Assembly: GCA_046733635.1 (NCBI GenBank)
Contig: JBKPPO010000091.1
Location: 1 to 64,000 of the forward strand
Reading direction: 5' to 3'
Length of the DNA stretch: 64,000 nt
Source: CADEED01 sp046733635
GTDB lineage: Bacteria > Pseudomonadota > Gammaproteobacteria > Steroidobacterales > Steroidobacteraceae
Within the stretch, counting starts at the first letter, position 1, and each line of letters starts with the position of its first letter. Positions 25,335 through 33,411 of the stretch are shown here, piece by piece. Under the pieces are notes generated by a model, which was not told the origin of the DNA, ran no database searches, and saw only the letters and a program-made list of their open reading frames with translations. The position numbers and the translations under genes were made by a program.

Positions 25335-26157
25335 CGAGCGTCTCCACCTGCCGCGCGATCCTCTGCGCGGACTGGTTCATGGGGAAGCGATGCTCGCCCA
25401 CGCGCCGGACCGGCACAACCCCGATGCGTGCATTGGTGACGAACAGCTCATCCGCGGCGAGCAGATCCTCGAGAGTCGAGCTGCCTTCCGCGGCACGGAA
25501 GCCCAGCGTCGCGCTCTCCCGGAGCACCACGCCGCGCAGGACGCCGGCCACACCCGCGTCATGCAGTGACGGCGTGAACAGCTCACGGTCACGGATCGCG
25601 AATACATTGGTCATCGCGCCCGAGATCACACGGCCCGCGCCATCGAGCAGCAGCGCATCGAACGCGCCGGCGGCGTGGGCCTCACGAGACGCCAGCACGT
25701 TCTCGATCCGGCTCAGATGCTTGATGCCGGCCAACGCCGGATTCGCCGCCAGTCGAATGCTGCTCATCACGAGTTCCACGCCCTGCTGAAGCTCCGCCGC
25801 GAGCGGCGCCGTGGAGAACAGCGACACGATGCGACGCGCCGTCTCGGTGCCGCCGGGCGCGTATCCGCGACGCACGGCGCTGCCGCGCGTGACGATGATT
25901 TTGAGGATGGCCAACGGCGGCGCCTGCGCCGCCGCGCTGTCGATCTCGCCGCGCAGTGCTTCGAAAGCGTCGAAGTGGATGCCGAGTTTCCTGCAGCCGG
26001 CGTGAAGCCGCACGAGATGGGCATCCAGGAACCGCGGCTTGCCACGCCGTATCAGAATGGTTTCGAACAGACCGTCGCCATACTGCAGTCCACGATCATC
26101 GGCAGGCACCGTGCCCGTGATCTTGCCATCCACCCAGGTAGCCAGTGCGTCGCTCAT
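25327..26157 (-). CDS. pabC: Aminodeoxychorismate lyase
   Basis: A 276-residue fold-type IV PLP enzyme that converts aminodeoxychorismate to 4-aminobenzoate and pyruvate in folate synthesis. The start at 26157 overlaps the pabB stop (ATGA). Visible motifs: DRGLQYGDGLFETI at the N-terminus, the PLP Lys in LAGIKHLSRIENVLA, and the phosphate-binding SGAMTNVFAIRD and VLRGVVLRE. It differs from branched-chain aminotransferases in length and in these motifs; the pabB neighbour settles the assignment. Confidence 0.94.
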   Translation of the reverse strand: MSDALATWVDGKITGTVPADDRGLQYGDGLFETILIRRGKPRFLDAHLVRLHAGCRKLGIHFDAFEALRGEIDSAAAQAPPLAILKIIVTRGSAVRRGYAPGGTETARRIVSLFSTAPLAAELQQGVELVMSSIRLAANPALAGIKHLSRIENVLASREAHAAGAFDALLLDGAGRVISGAMTNVFAIRDRELFTPSLHDAGVAGVLRGVVLRESATLGFRAAEGSSTLEDLLAADELFVTNARIGVVPVRRVGEHRFPMNQSAQRIARQVETLDA

Positions 26158-27551
26158 GCGGCACCGAAGGCCCGCAACAGCCCGCGCGCCTTTGCGCGCG
26201 TTTCCTCGAGCTCGCGCTCGGGAATGGAATCGGCAACGATGCCCGCGCCGGCGCGCAGCTCGATCTCCGAGCCCTGCAACGCCAGCGTGCGAATCAGGAT
26301 GTTGAAATCCGCGTCGCCATCGAGGCCCAGCCACCCGAGCGAACCCGTGTAGGCGCCCCGCCCCTCGTTTTCGAGCGCGGCGATGATCTGCATGCACCGG
26401 AATTTCGGGCAGCCGGTGATGGTTCCGCCCGGGAACAGCGCACGAAGCGCATCGACGGCCGTGGCGTCCTCGCGCAGCCGGCCGCGCACGTTCGAGACGA
26501 TGTGGTGCACGTGGGCATACGACTCGGTGACCATGTATTCGTCCACGATCACGGAGCCCGCCACGCATACCCGCCCGAGGTCGTTGCGCTCGAGATCGAT
26601 GAGCATCACGTGTTCCGCGCGCTCTTTCGGATGCTCGACGAGCGCCGCGATGTCCCGCCGGTCCTGCTCGTCGGAGCCACCTTCCGTGGCCGCATGTCGT
26701 GCGCGCGTACCGGCGATCGGGCGCGTCGAGATGTCACTGCCCTGGATGCGAAGCAGGCGCTCGGGTGACGACGAGAAGACGGACACTCCCTGCCAGGTCG
26801 CGCGCGCCGCGAACGGCGCCGGATTCGCCTGGCGCAACGCTGCATACACCTGGGCATGAGACGCATCCGGCTCCGCAAGCGTGAGCCGCCAGGCGCGCGA
26901 GAGATTGGCCTGGTAGATGTCGCCCTCGGCGATGTGGGCCTTGGCGTGCCGCACGCGCTCGAGAAACTTCTCGGGCGATTCCTCGCGCAGTTCCTTCAAA
27001 CGTGGCGCCGGGATCGGAGATTCATCGACGTCGACATCGCGGATCGCGTCGACGAGGGACCGATGCGAGCCGGCGTCGTCGGCTTCGCTGATGACGTACA
27101 CGGTGTCGCGAACCTGGTCATGGATCGCCAGCGTCTTCACCCGGAGCGCGAAAGCGGAGAATGGCAGCGGCGCCGGTGGAAGTCGCAGGTGCGGCTCCAC
27201 CTCTTCGGCCATCTCGTACCCGAGGTAGACGAACCAGCCACCCGCGAATGGCAGATCGTCGGGTCGCTGGCCCTGCTGCCTTTCGCGCTTCAGCCAGGCC
27301 TGCAGGTTGTCGAGGAATCCACCGGCAACTAGCGGCACGCCGTCGGCACGCAGCTCACCCTGCGCGCCTCTCGTGAGACTGGCCACGGGCGCAGTCGCGA
27401 GAAAGCTGAACTGCGCCAGCGGACCCTGCGCGGCGCTGTCGAAAAACACGGGGTACCGCGCGGGGTCGTGCTGCGCGAGCATGCGCAGCGCGGCTCCGTC
27501 CACGGTCAGGCGCGTGACGAGAGGTGCGGCGACTGGTTTGCCGGCGTCCAC
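26154..27551 (-). CDS. pabB: Aminodeoxychorismate synthase component I (PIAGT variant)
   Basis: A 465-residue chorismate-binding enzyme. It has the N-terminal anthranilate-synthase-type domain (FAGGWFVYLGYEMAEEVEP) and a full catalytic domain (LSRAWRLTL, FSSSPERLL, LIDLERNDLGRV, FPGGTITGCPKFRCMQII, AGAGIVADSIPERE). The active-site loop reads RPIAGTRAR, with Ala280 where E. coli PabB has the catalytic Lys of PIKGT. That Ala is typical of TrpE. The overlap with pabC and the folate context favour PabB. No glutamine amidotransferase partner is nearby. It starts 15 bases after the fabF stop. Confidence 0.88.
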   Translation of the reverse strand: MDAGKPVAAPLVTRLTVDGAALRMLAQHDPARYPVFFDSAAQGPLAQFSFLATAPVASLTRGAQGELRADGVPLVAGGFLDNLQAWLKRERQQGQRPDDLPFAGGWFVYLGYEMAEEVEPHLRLPPAPLPFSAFALRVKTLAIHDQVRDTVYVISEADDAGSHRSLVDAIRDVDVDESPIPAPRLKELREESPEKFLERVRHAKAHIAEGDIYQANLSRAWRLTLAEPDASHAQVYAALRQANPAPFAARATWQGVSVFSSSPERLLRIQGSDISTRPIAGTRARHAATEGGSDEQDRRDIAALVEHPKERAEHVMLIDLERNDLGRVCVAGSVIVDEYMVTESYAHVHHIVSNVRGRLREDATAVDALRALFPGGTITGCPKFRCMQIIAALENEGRGAYTGSLGWLGLDGDADFNILIRTLALQGSEIELRAGAGIVADSIPERELEETRAKARGLLRAFGAA

Positions 27552-27566
27552 GCGGAACGCGAAGCG

Positions 27567-28814
27567 TCAGCCCTTGAAGCGGCGGAAGATCAGCGAGCCG
27601 TTCGTACCGCCGAATCCGAAGGAGTTCGACAACGCGGCGTCGATCGAGACCTGCCGTGCCGTGTTCGGCACGTAGTCGAGATCGCAGTCCGGATCCGGCG
27701 TGTGGTAGTTGATCGTCGGCGGCGCCACGTTGTCGCGGATCGCGAGGATCGAGAACAACGCTTCCGCCACACCGGCTGCTCCCAGCAAGTGCCCCGTCAT
27801 CGACTTCGTCGAGCTCACCGGCAGCTTGTACGCGTAGTCGCCGAAGGCGTTCTTGATGGCGATCGTCTCCGCCTTGTCGCCCAGCGGCGTCGAGGTGGCG
27901 TGCGCGTTCAGGTAATGGATGTCCGTGGGATTCATGCCGGCGTCGCGCAACGCATTGACCATCGCCAGGCGTGCGCCCGCGCCGTCTTCCGGTGGCGCGG
28001 TGATGTGATAGGCATCGCTGCTCATGCCGAAGCCGACGACTTCCGCGTAGATGCGCGCGCCGCGCGCCCTGGCGTGTTCGAGTTCCTCGAGCACCAGCGC
28101 ACCGCCGCCATCTCCCATGACGAAGCCGTCGCGATCTTTGTCCCAGGGACGGCTCGCGCCCTGCGGATCGTCATTGCGCTCTGAGAGCGCCTTCGCCTGC
28201 GAGAAGCCGGCGAGCGCCGTGGGCGTCGTCGCGCATTCGGAGCCGCCCGCGATGATGATGTCCGCGTCACCGTACTGGATGCTGCGCATCGCGAAGCCGA
28301 TGGCGTGCGTGGAGGTCGTGCAGGCGCTGACCACGCCAAGGTTCGGACCGCGCAGCCCGAACTTGATGCTCAGGTGTCCCGCGACCATGTTGCCGATGGT
28401 GCTCGGGATGTAGAACGGCGAGGTCTTCTTCGGGTTGTGCGTGCGTTCCCAGGTGATGGCTTCGTCTTCGATGCCCGCGAGGCCACCGATGCCCGAACCC
28501 ATGATGGCGCCGCAGCGATCGGCGTTCTCCTTGGAGAAATCCAGACCGGAGTCCGCGACCGCCTGAATGCCCGCGCCCATGCCGTAATGCATGAACGGAT
28601 CCATGCGCCGCGCTTCCTTGGGCGAGATGTATTGGGAGACGTCGAAACCTTCGACTTCACCCGCGAACCGCGTGGAAAACGGGGAAGCATCGATGCGGGT
28701 GATCGGCTTGATGCCGCTCTTGCCCGCGAGTACCGCGGCCCAGGCCGTGGCAACGTCACTGCCCACTGGCGAAACGATACCCAGCCCGGTCACGACTACA
28801 CGTCGCTTGGACAC
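27567..28814 (-). CDS. fabF: Beta-ketoacyl-ACP synthase II
   Basis: A 415-residue condensing enzyme of fatty-acid elongation. I choose the GTG at 28814 because GAGGATA lies six bases upstream and the protein then opens with the family's MSKRRVVVTGLGIVSPVG. A longer in-frame ATG at 28862 adds a non-homologous stretch. The Cys-His-His triad is visible in VVSACTTSTHAIG, NAHATSTPLGD and KSMTGHLLGAAG. It elongates malonyl-ACP with acyl-ACP. It follows acpP by 79 bases. Confidence 0.97.
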   Translation of the reverse strand: MSKRRVVVTGLGIVSPVGSDVATAWAAVLAGKSGIKPITRIDASPFSTRFAGEVEGFDVSQYISPKEARRMDPFMHYGMGAGIQAVADSGLDFSKENADRCGAIMGSGIGGLAGIEDEAITWERTHNPKKTSPFYIPSTIGNMVAGHLSIKFGLRGPNLGVVSACTTSTHAIGFAMRSIQYGDADIIIAGGSECATTPTALAGFSQAKALSERNDDPQGASRPWDKDRDGFVMGDGGGALVLEELEHARARGARIYAEVVGFGMSSDAYHITAPPEDGAGARLAMVNALRDAGMNPTDIHYLNAHATSTPLGDKAETIAIKNAFGDYAYKLPVSSTKSMTGHLLGAAGVAEALFSILAIRDNVAPPTINYHTPDPDCDLDYVPNTARQVSIDAALSNSFGFGGTNGSLIFRRFKG

Positions 28815-28893
28815 ACTATCCTCATTGGATGGAGGTCGGATGGAATGCGGCAGCGGCGGCATTCATTGCCGGCTCCCTGCCGCGGAATGGTGA

Positions 28894-29133
28894 TCAGGAC
28901 TTGCGGCGCTCGGAGATGTAGCTGATCGCCTGGCTCACGGTGGTGATCTTCTCGGCGTCTTCATCGGGGATCTCGATTTCGAACTCTTCTTCGAGAGCCA
29001 TCACCAACTCGACCGTATCGAGCGAATCGGCACCGAGATCATCGACGAACGAAGCGTCATTGACGACCTGCTCAGCCTTGACGCCCAACTGCTCGGCGAC
29101 GATCGCCTTGACCTGCTGTTCAACCGTGCTCAT
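28894..29133 (-). CDS. acpP: Acyl carrier protein
   Basis: A 79-residue acidic four-helix protein with the phosphopantetheine site DDLGADSLDTVELVMALEEE (Ser37 in DSL). It carries acyl chains for FabD, FabG and FabF encoded around it. It has its own 227-base upstream region with a promoter-like sequence, so it can be expressed above the level of its neighbours, as is usual for acpP. Confidence 0.98.
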   Translation of the reverse strand: MSTVEQQVKAIVAEQLGVKAEQVVNDASFVDDLGADSLDTVELVMALEEEFEIEIPDEDAEKITTVSQAISYISERRKS

Positions 29134-29205
29134 TTCTGATTCGCCCTCAATAAATGTGTTGTCACTGACAGCCTCCCCTTCAGGGGGTGGCCGCAGCGGG
29201 CGCGT

Positions 29206-29234
29206 ATTCTAGGGCAAGCGCCCCCTGTTGGCCA
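29206..29234 (-). promoter_or_regulatory. Candidate acpP promoter
   Basis: On the minus strand TAGAAT (29211-29206, five of six matches to TATAAT) follows TGGCCA (29234-29229, four of six matches to TTGACA) with a 17-base spacer. Transcription would begin near 29199, giving a ~65-base leader that contains a small CCCC/GGGG hairpin before the acpP start at 29133. Confidence 0.45.
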
Positions 29235-29283
29235 CGCTGTCAAATCGTGAGTCGTTGTTTTTGTTTGTTTTTGGTCGGGATTT

Positions 29284-29320
29284 GTTGTTGCAGGGACCCC
29301 AAAAGTGGGGTCCAAACAAC
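29284..29320. repeat. Inverted repeat between fabG and acpP
   Basis: An 8-bp perfect stem (GGACCCCA 29294-29301 with TGGGGTCC 29306-29313) and four-base loop are extended by outer arms GTTGTT (29284-29289) and AACAAC (29315-29320), with a small asymmetric bulge. It lies 41 bases beyond the fabG stop, before the acpP promoter. On the minus strand no T-run follows, so an intrinsic terminator is not obvious. It may be a REP-like element or an mRNA 3'-end structure. Confidence 0.6.
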
Positions 29321-29360
29321 GCCGTTTCACCGGTTTGGGGCGGCCGGCCAGGCCGTCCGC

Positions 29361-30092
29361 TCAGGCCATGTACATGCCGCCGTTCACGTGCAGGGTCTCG
29401 CCGGTGATGTAGCTGGCGCCCGGGGAACACAGGAACAGCACCGCGGAGGCGATGTCGTCCACGTTGCCGAGTCGGGCCATCGGGACCTGCGCAGTCAGAG
29501 CCGTACGCTGCTCGTCGTTGAGCGCGCGCGTCATGTCGGTATCGATGAAGCCCGGCGCCACCGCGTTCACGGTCACGCCGCGCGACGCGATTTCCTTGGC
29601 CAGCGACTTGGTGAAACCCAGCAGGCCCGCCTTGGCCGCCGCGTAATTTGCCTGCCCGGGGTTGCCCGTGAGGCCCACGATCGACGTGAGCGACACGATG
29701 CGGCCCCGACGCTCTTTCATCATGCGCTTCAGCACACCCTTTGAAAGGCGGAAGACGCTCGTGAGGTTCGTGGTGATGACCGCATCCCAGTCCTCCGGCT
29801 TCATGCGCAGCAGGAGCATGTCGCGCGTGATGGCCGCGTTGTTCACGAGGATGGTGGGCATCTCGCCTTTCGCGTCGAGGTCGGCCAGCAGGGCGTCGAT
29901 GGACGCGGCGCTGCTCACGTCGAGGACCGCGCCGCGACCCTTGTCGCCGAGCGCCGCAGAGATGGACGCCGCGCCGGACTCCGAGGTGGCGGTGCCGATC
30001 ACGCGCGCGCCCGCCTCCGCCAGTGACTTTGCGATGGCTTGGCCGATACCGCGCGAAGCGCCGGTGACGAGAGCGATGTCGTTATTGAGCAT
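29361..30092 (-). CDS. fabG: 3-oxoacyl-ACP reductase
   Basis: A 243-residue short-chain dehydrogenase. It has the NADPH motif TGASRGIGQAIA, LVNNAAITRD, and the catalytic Ser-Tyr-Lys in SLTSIVGLTGNPGQANYAAAKAG, plus the C-terminal GETLHVNGGMYMA shared by FabG. It reduces 3-ketoacyl-ACP in fatty-acid synthesis. It starts nine bases after the fabD stop. Confidence 0.96.
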   Translation of the reverse strand: MLNNDIALVTGASRGIGQAIAKSLAEAGARVIGTATSESGAASISAALGDKGRGAVLDVSSAASIDALLADLDAKGEMPTILVNNAAITRDMLLLRMKPEDWDAVITTNLTSVFRLSKGVLKRMMKERRGRIVSLTSIVGLTGNPGQANYAAAKAGLLGFTKSLAKEIASRGVTVNAVAPGFIDTDMTRALNDEQRTALTAQVPMARLGNVDDIASAVLFLCSPGASYITGETLHVNGGMYMA

Positions 30093-30101
30093 GGGAAGTT
30101 C

Positions 30102-31064
30102 TCAGGCAGGAAGCGCGGCGGCCGCGGCTTGGAAGGATTCGGGTTCGTCGAGCGTGAACACCTGTGTATCGCGTGTGCGCTCGATGCGCTTCACGAGTCC
30201 GGCGAGCACGCCCCCGGGGCCACATTCGACGATGCGCGTGACCCCGGCGCTGGTCAGCGCGGTGACCGTGGCGGTCCAGCGCACGGGACTCGACAGCTGG
30301 CGCACGAGTAATCCGCGGATGTCGTCGGGCGCGGAATGTTCCTTGCCATCGACGGCGCTCACGTATCGGATCTGCGGTGCGCGAATCTCCGTCGACGCGA
30401 GCCGCTCGCCGAGCCGCAATCCGGCGGCCCGCATGAGGCTGCTGTGCGACGGCACACTCACGGGTAGTTCGATCGCGCGTTTGGCGCCGCGCGCCTTCGC
30501 GTTGTCGATGGCGCGCAGCACGGCCGCTTTCTCGCCCGCGATCACCACCTGTCCGGGCGCATTGAAGTTGACGGCCTCGACCACGGAGCCGGCGGCCGCT
30601 TCCGCGCATGCCGCCTCGACGTCGGCGTCTTCGAGACCTAACAAGGCAGCCATCGATCCCGTGCCGAGCGGCACGGCTTCCTGCATGGCTTTGCCGCGGA
30701 ACCGCACCAGGTCGACGCAGGTGCCGAAGTCGATCGCTCCGGCGGCCACGAGCGCCGTGAATTCGCCCAGGCTGTGGCCGGTGACCACACCCGGCAATGC
30801 ACCCCGGCGCTCCTGCCACAATCGCCAGACGGCGATACCCGCCGCCAGCATCGCCGGCTGCGTGCGCTCGGTCGCATTGAGATCTTCCACCGGGCCCTGG
30901 CTTGCGAGTTGCCAGAGGTCGTAACCCAGCACCGTCGAAGCTTCGTCGAAGGTGGCGCGGATCACCGGCGCTTCGTCCGCGAGTTTCGCGAGCATGCCGA
31001 TGGCTTGGGAGCCTTGTCCGGGAAAGACGAAGGCCAGGTCGTTCGAAGTGTTTACGTTTGACAT
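30102..31064 (-). CDS. fabD: Malonyl-CoA:ACP transacylase
   Basis: A 320-residue transacylase that loads malonyl groups on ACP. It begins LAFVFPGQGSQAIGML, carries the nucleophile in VTGHSLGEFTAL, the substrate Arg in VRFRGKAMQEAVP, and the catalytic-His region VPSHSSLM. The usual upstream partners plsX and fabH are missing here; rhombosortase occupies that position, 27 bases upstream on the same strand. Confidence 0.97.
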   Translation of the reverse strand: MSNVNTSNDLAFVFPGQGSQAIGMLAKLADEAPVIRATFDEASTVLGYDLWQLASQGPVEDLNATERTQPAMLAAGIAVWRLWQERRGALPGVVTGHSLGEFTALVAAGAIDFGTCVDLVRFRGKAMQEAVPLGTGSMAALLGLEDADVEAACAEAAAGSVVEAVNFNAPGQVVIAGEKAAVLRAIDNAKARGAKRAIELPVSVPSHSSLMRAAGLRLGERLASTEIRAPQIRYVSAVDGKEHSAPDDIRGLLVRQLSSPVRWTATVTALTSAGVTRIVECGPGGVLAGLVKRIERTRDTQVFTLDEPESFQAAAAALPA

Positions 31065-31091
31065 GGGGCGCGGAGTATAGCCGCTCGCCTG

Positions 31092-31706
31092 CTAGGACCT
31101 CGCACGGACCCCGGGAGTCAGCGCGAGGACTACACCGCCGATGGCGCCGTAGAGATGCGCATCGACTATGGTCGTTGCGTTCTCCTCGAACGGCAGCGAT
31201 CCCATGAACTGCTCATAAGAAAGCTTCACGACGATGAACACGGCGAGGATCCAGCCGTCGAGATCCCGACGCCGCAGATGCGCCAGCGTGCCGGCCGTCA
31301 TGACACCGTGCAGCGCGCCCGACGCGCCCACGTACCACTCCACTTCCGGGCTCCAGAACCACAGGCCCAGGCTCACGGCCGCGCAGGTGCCGAGATAGAT
31401 AGCCAGCCAGCGGCCGGGACTGTAGTCGCGCGCGAAGAGTGCCCACATGAGCACGAGCCCCATGCTGTTGAGCACGGCGTGTTCCAGATCCAGGTGCACG
31501 AAATGCGCCGACAACAGCCGCCACAGCTCGCCTGCCTGCACGGCCGGGCGGTCGTAGCGCATCCACTCCCGGGCCGCCGCCCCGCCATCCCATTCCGGAG
31601 CCAGCAGCACGAGGACGATACCGGCCAGCGCCCAGCCGTAGGCCCGGTCGGCATTCAGCGACTTGAGGACACCGGCTAACCCGCCGACAGGGGCTTCAGC
31701 GTTCAT
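31092..31706 (-). CDS. rrtA: Rhombosortase (rhomboid-family intramembrane protease)
   Basis: A 204-residue polytopic membrane protein of the small rhomboid class. The nucleophile Ser is in WYVGASGALHG and the paired His in DAHLYGAIGG. Upstream helices include LSAHFVHLDLEHAVLNSMGL, with the rhomboid HxxxxHxxxN-like region. The size and these motifs match rhombosortase, which processes proteins ending in GlyGly-CTERM. A protein with exactly such a tail is encoded at 13298-15340, and type II secretion genes start 66 bases away divergently. It lies 27 bases upstream of fabD on the same strand, so it is probably cotranscribed with fabD and fabG. Confidence 0.9.
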   Translation of the reverse strand: MNAEAPVGGLAGVLKSLNADRAYGWALAGIVLVLLAPEWDGGAAAREWMRYDRPAVQAGELWRLLSAHFVHLDLEHAVLNSMGLVLMWALFARDYSPGRWLAIYLGTCAAVSLGLWFWSPEVEWYVGASGALHGVMTAGTLAHLRRRDLDGWILAVFIVVKLSYEQFMGSLPFEENATTIVDAHLYGAIGGVVLALTPGVRARS

Positions 31707-31707
31707 T

Positions 31708-31716
31708 TGCTATCAT
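31708..31716 (+). promoter_or_regulatory. Candidate extended -10 element for gspG
   Basis: TGCTATCAT contains a TATCAT hexamer (31711-31716) preceded by TGN, an extended -10. It lies 56 bases before the gspG ATG and at the start of the divergent rhombosortase gene. No good -35 hexamer is seen at 16-18 bases, which an extended -10 may tolerate. Confidence 0.4.
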
Positions 31717-31771
31717 GCGCGCCGGTCGTTTTCGCCACGTTTCCCCATCTCCAGACCTCACAGGCATCACA

Positions 31772-32214
31772 TGAATTCGCGCTCTCTCCGGCTCGCCCGC
31801 GGCTTCACACTCATCGAGATCATGGTGGTCGTGGTGATCATCGGCCTGCTGGCCGCGGTGATCCTGCCCAATGTCTTCGGAAACGTCGAGAAAGCGCAGG
31901 TCAACAAGGCCAAGAGCGACATCCAGGCCATCGAGACCGCGCTCACGATGTTCAAGCTCGACAACTACAAATATCCGTCCACGGACCTCGGGCTCACCGC
32001 GCTCTACCAGCGCCCCAACGACCCCACCATCCGCAACTGGCGCGAAAACGGCTACGTGAAGCGCATCAGCGCGGATCCCTGGGGCAATCCCTACCAGTAC
32101 ATCTTCCCGGGCACGCGTGGTCAGGAGTACGACCTCTACTCGTTTGGCGCCGACGGCCAGGAAGGCGGCGAAGGCCCGAATGCGGACATCGGCAACTGGA
32201 ATCTCGGCCAATAA
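31772..32214 (+). CDS. gspG: Type II secretion major pseudopilin GspG
   Basis: A 147-residue pseudopilin. The prepilin peptidase site is RG/FTLIEIMVVVVIIGLLAAV (cleavage after Gly11, Glu5 of the mature protein present). The C-terminal domain has the GspG calcium-loop features DPWGNPYQYIFPG and DLYSFGADGQEGGEGPNADIGNW. It polymerises into the periplasmic piston. The upstream gspC, D, E and F usually found in the operon are absent here. The start at 31772 has only a weak ribosome site. Confidence 0.97.
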
Positions 32215-32236
32215 GCCGCGCTTCGCGGCCGGGAAC

Positions 32237-32821
32237 ATGACTGCGCGGGCGCCGCGCGTCCGCTCGAAGGGCTTCACGCTCATCGAGATCATGATCGTCG
32301 TGTTCATCGTCGGACTCATCACGGCTGCGGCCGTCATCTCCTTCGGCGGCGACCGGCGCGACACCGAACTCGATAAAGAGGCGGAGCGCCTCCATGCCCT
32401 CATCGACTACGCGCGTGAACAGGCCGAGCTGCAGACCCGAGACTACGGCGTGCGCATGGATCGGCTCGGATACGGGTTCGTGGTCTTCAACCCGCTGAGC
32501 AATGAATGGCGCTACGCCGAGGAAGACGACGCGCTGCGCGAACGCAAGTGGCCCGACGGCCTGATCCCGGGGCTCGTGGTCGAAGGCCGCAATGTCGTGC
32601 TCGACGTGCGCAAGCCCGACGTCACGGACTTCAAGCCGCAGGTCATGATCTTCGCGAACGGCGATCTGTCCTCGTTCGAGGTCTCGCTGGCGCGTGAGGG
32701 TACGGAGCCCGACAACCGCGCGCGCATCTACACCAACGAGCAATCCTTCGTGCAGTTGCTGCTTCCCGGTCAGACCGAGGAGTCGCTGAAGGCTGCCGCT
32801 GTCGCGGCCAATTCGCAATGA
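32237..32821 (+). CDS. gspH: Type II secretion minor pseudopilin GspH
   Basis: A 194-residue minor pseudopilin. Start at 32237. The leader ends RSKG/FTLIEIMIVVFIVGLI with Glu5 present. The globular part includes LHALIDYAREQAELQTRDYGV, the GspH-type helix that follows the membrane segment, and a beta domain. It is part of the pilus tip region. The stop overlaps gspI by four bases. Confidence 0.93.
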   Translation: MTARAPRVRSKGFTLIEIMIVVFIVGLITAAAVISFGGDRRDTELDKEAERLHALIDYAREQAELQTRDYGVRMDRLGYGFVVFNPLSNEWRYAEEDDALRERKWPDGLIPGLVVEGRNVVLDVRKPDVTDFKPQVMIFANGDLSSFEVSLAREGTEPDNRARIYTNEQSFVQLLLPGQTEESLKAAAVAANSQ

Positions 32822-33411
32822 TCGGGCGCCCGGGTTCACGCGGCTTCACGCTGCTCGAGGTGCTGATCGCACTCGCCATCGTCGCCGTCTCGGCGGGCGC
32901 GCTGCTCGGCACCGTCACCTCCTCCGCGAGCAATGTGCTCTATCTCAAGGACAAGACGCTGGCCGAATGGGTGGCGCTCAATCGCGTGACGGAGATCCGC
33001 ACCGCGCAGACCAAACCAGGCACGGGCCGGCGCAAGGGCAATTCCGTGATGGGCGGCATGCGCTGGGAGTGGGAGGAGACGATCACCGAACTACCCGTGG
33101 AAGGCATGTTCCGCATCGAGGTGCGAGCGCACAGCCTGGGTGAACCCGTCGACGATTCGAAGCCGGTGGAGAAATCCACTTCGCAGACGCCGGCGCCCTC
33201 CACCTCCGCGGGTAGCGAGATGGATCGCGTGGCCTGGACGTCCACGGCCTTCGGGGTATTCGGTAGTTCGACCTCGGATTCACGCACACCCATCGGCGCG
33301 CCATTCACGGGCGACCTGACCTCGAACCCGGGCGGCAATCCCGGCGGACAACCCGGTCCGGGCGGCGCCCCGGCGCCTGCGCCGCCGCGCACGGGAGCTC
33401 CGGCCTCATGA
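32818..33411 (+). CDS. gspI: Type II secretion minor pseudopilin GspI with extended tail
   Basis: A 197-residue protein. The cleavage site is SRG/FTLLEVLIALAIVAVSAG, and AEWVALNRVTEIR and MRWEWEETITELP are the GspI core. GspI proteins are usually about 120-130 residues; here ~75 extra residues follow, rich in Ser, Thr, Gly and Pro (SNPGGNPGGQPGPGGAPAPA near the end). The core is intact, so this is an extension, not a frameshift. GspI nucleates the I-J-K tip complex. Confidence 0.92.
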   Translation: MIGRPGSRGFTLLEVLIALAIVAVSAGALLGTVTSSASNVLYLKDKTLAEWVALNRVTEIRTAQTKPGTGRRKGNSVMGGMRWEWEETITELPVEGMFRIEVRAHSLGEPVDDSKPVEKSTSQTPAPSTSAGSEMDRVAWTSTAFGVFGSSTSDSRTPIGAPFTGDLTSNPGGNPGGQPGPGGAPAPAPPRTGAPAS

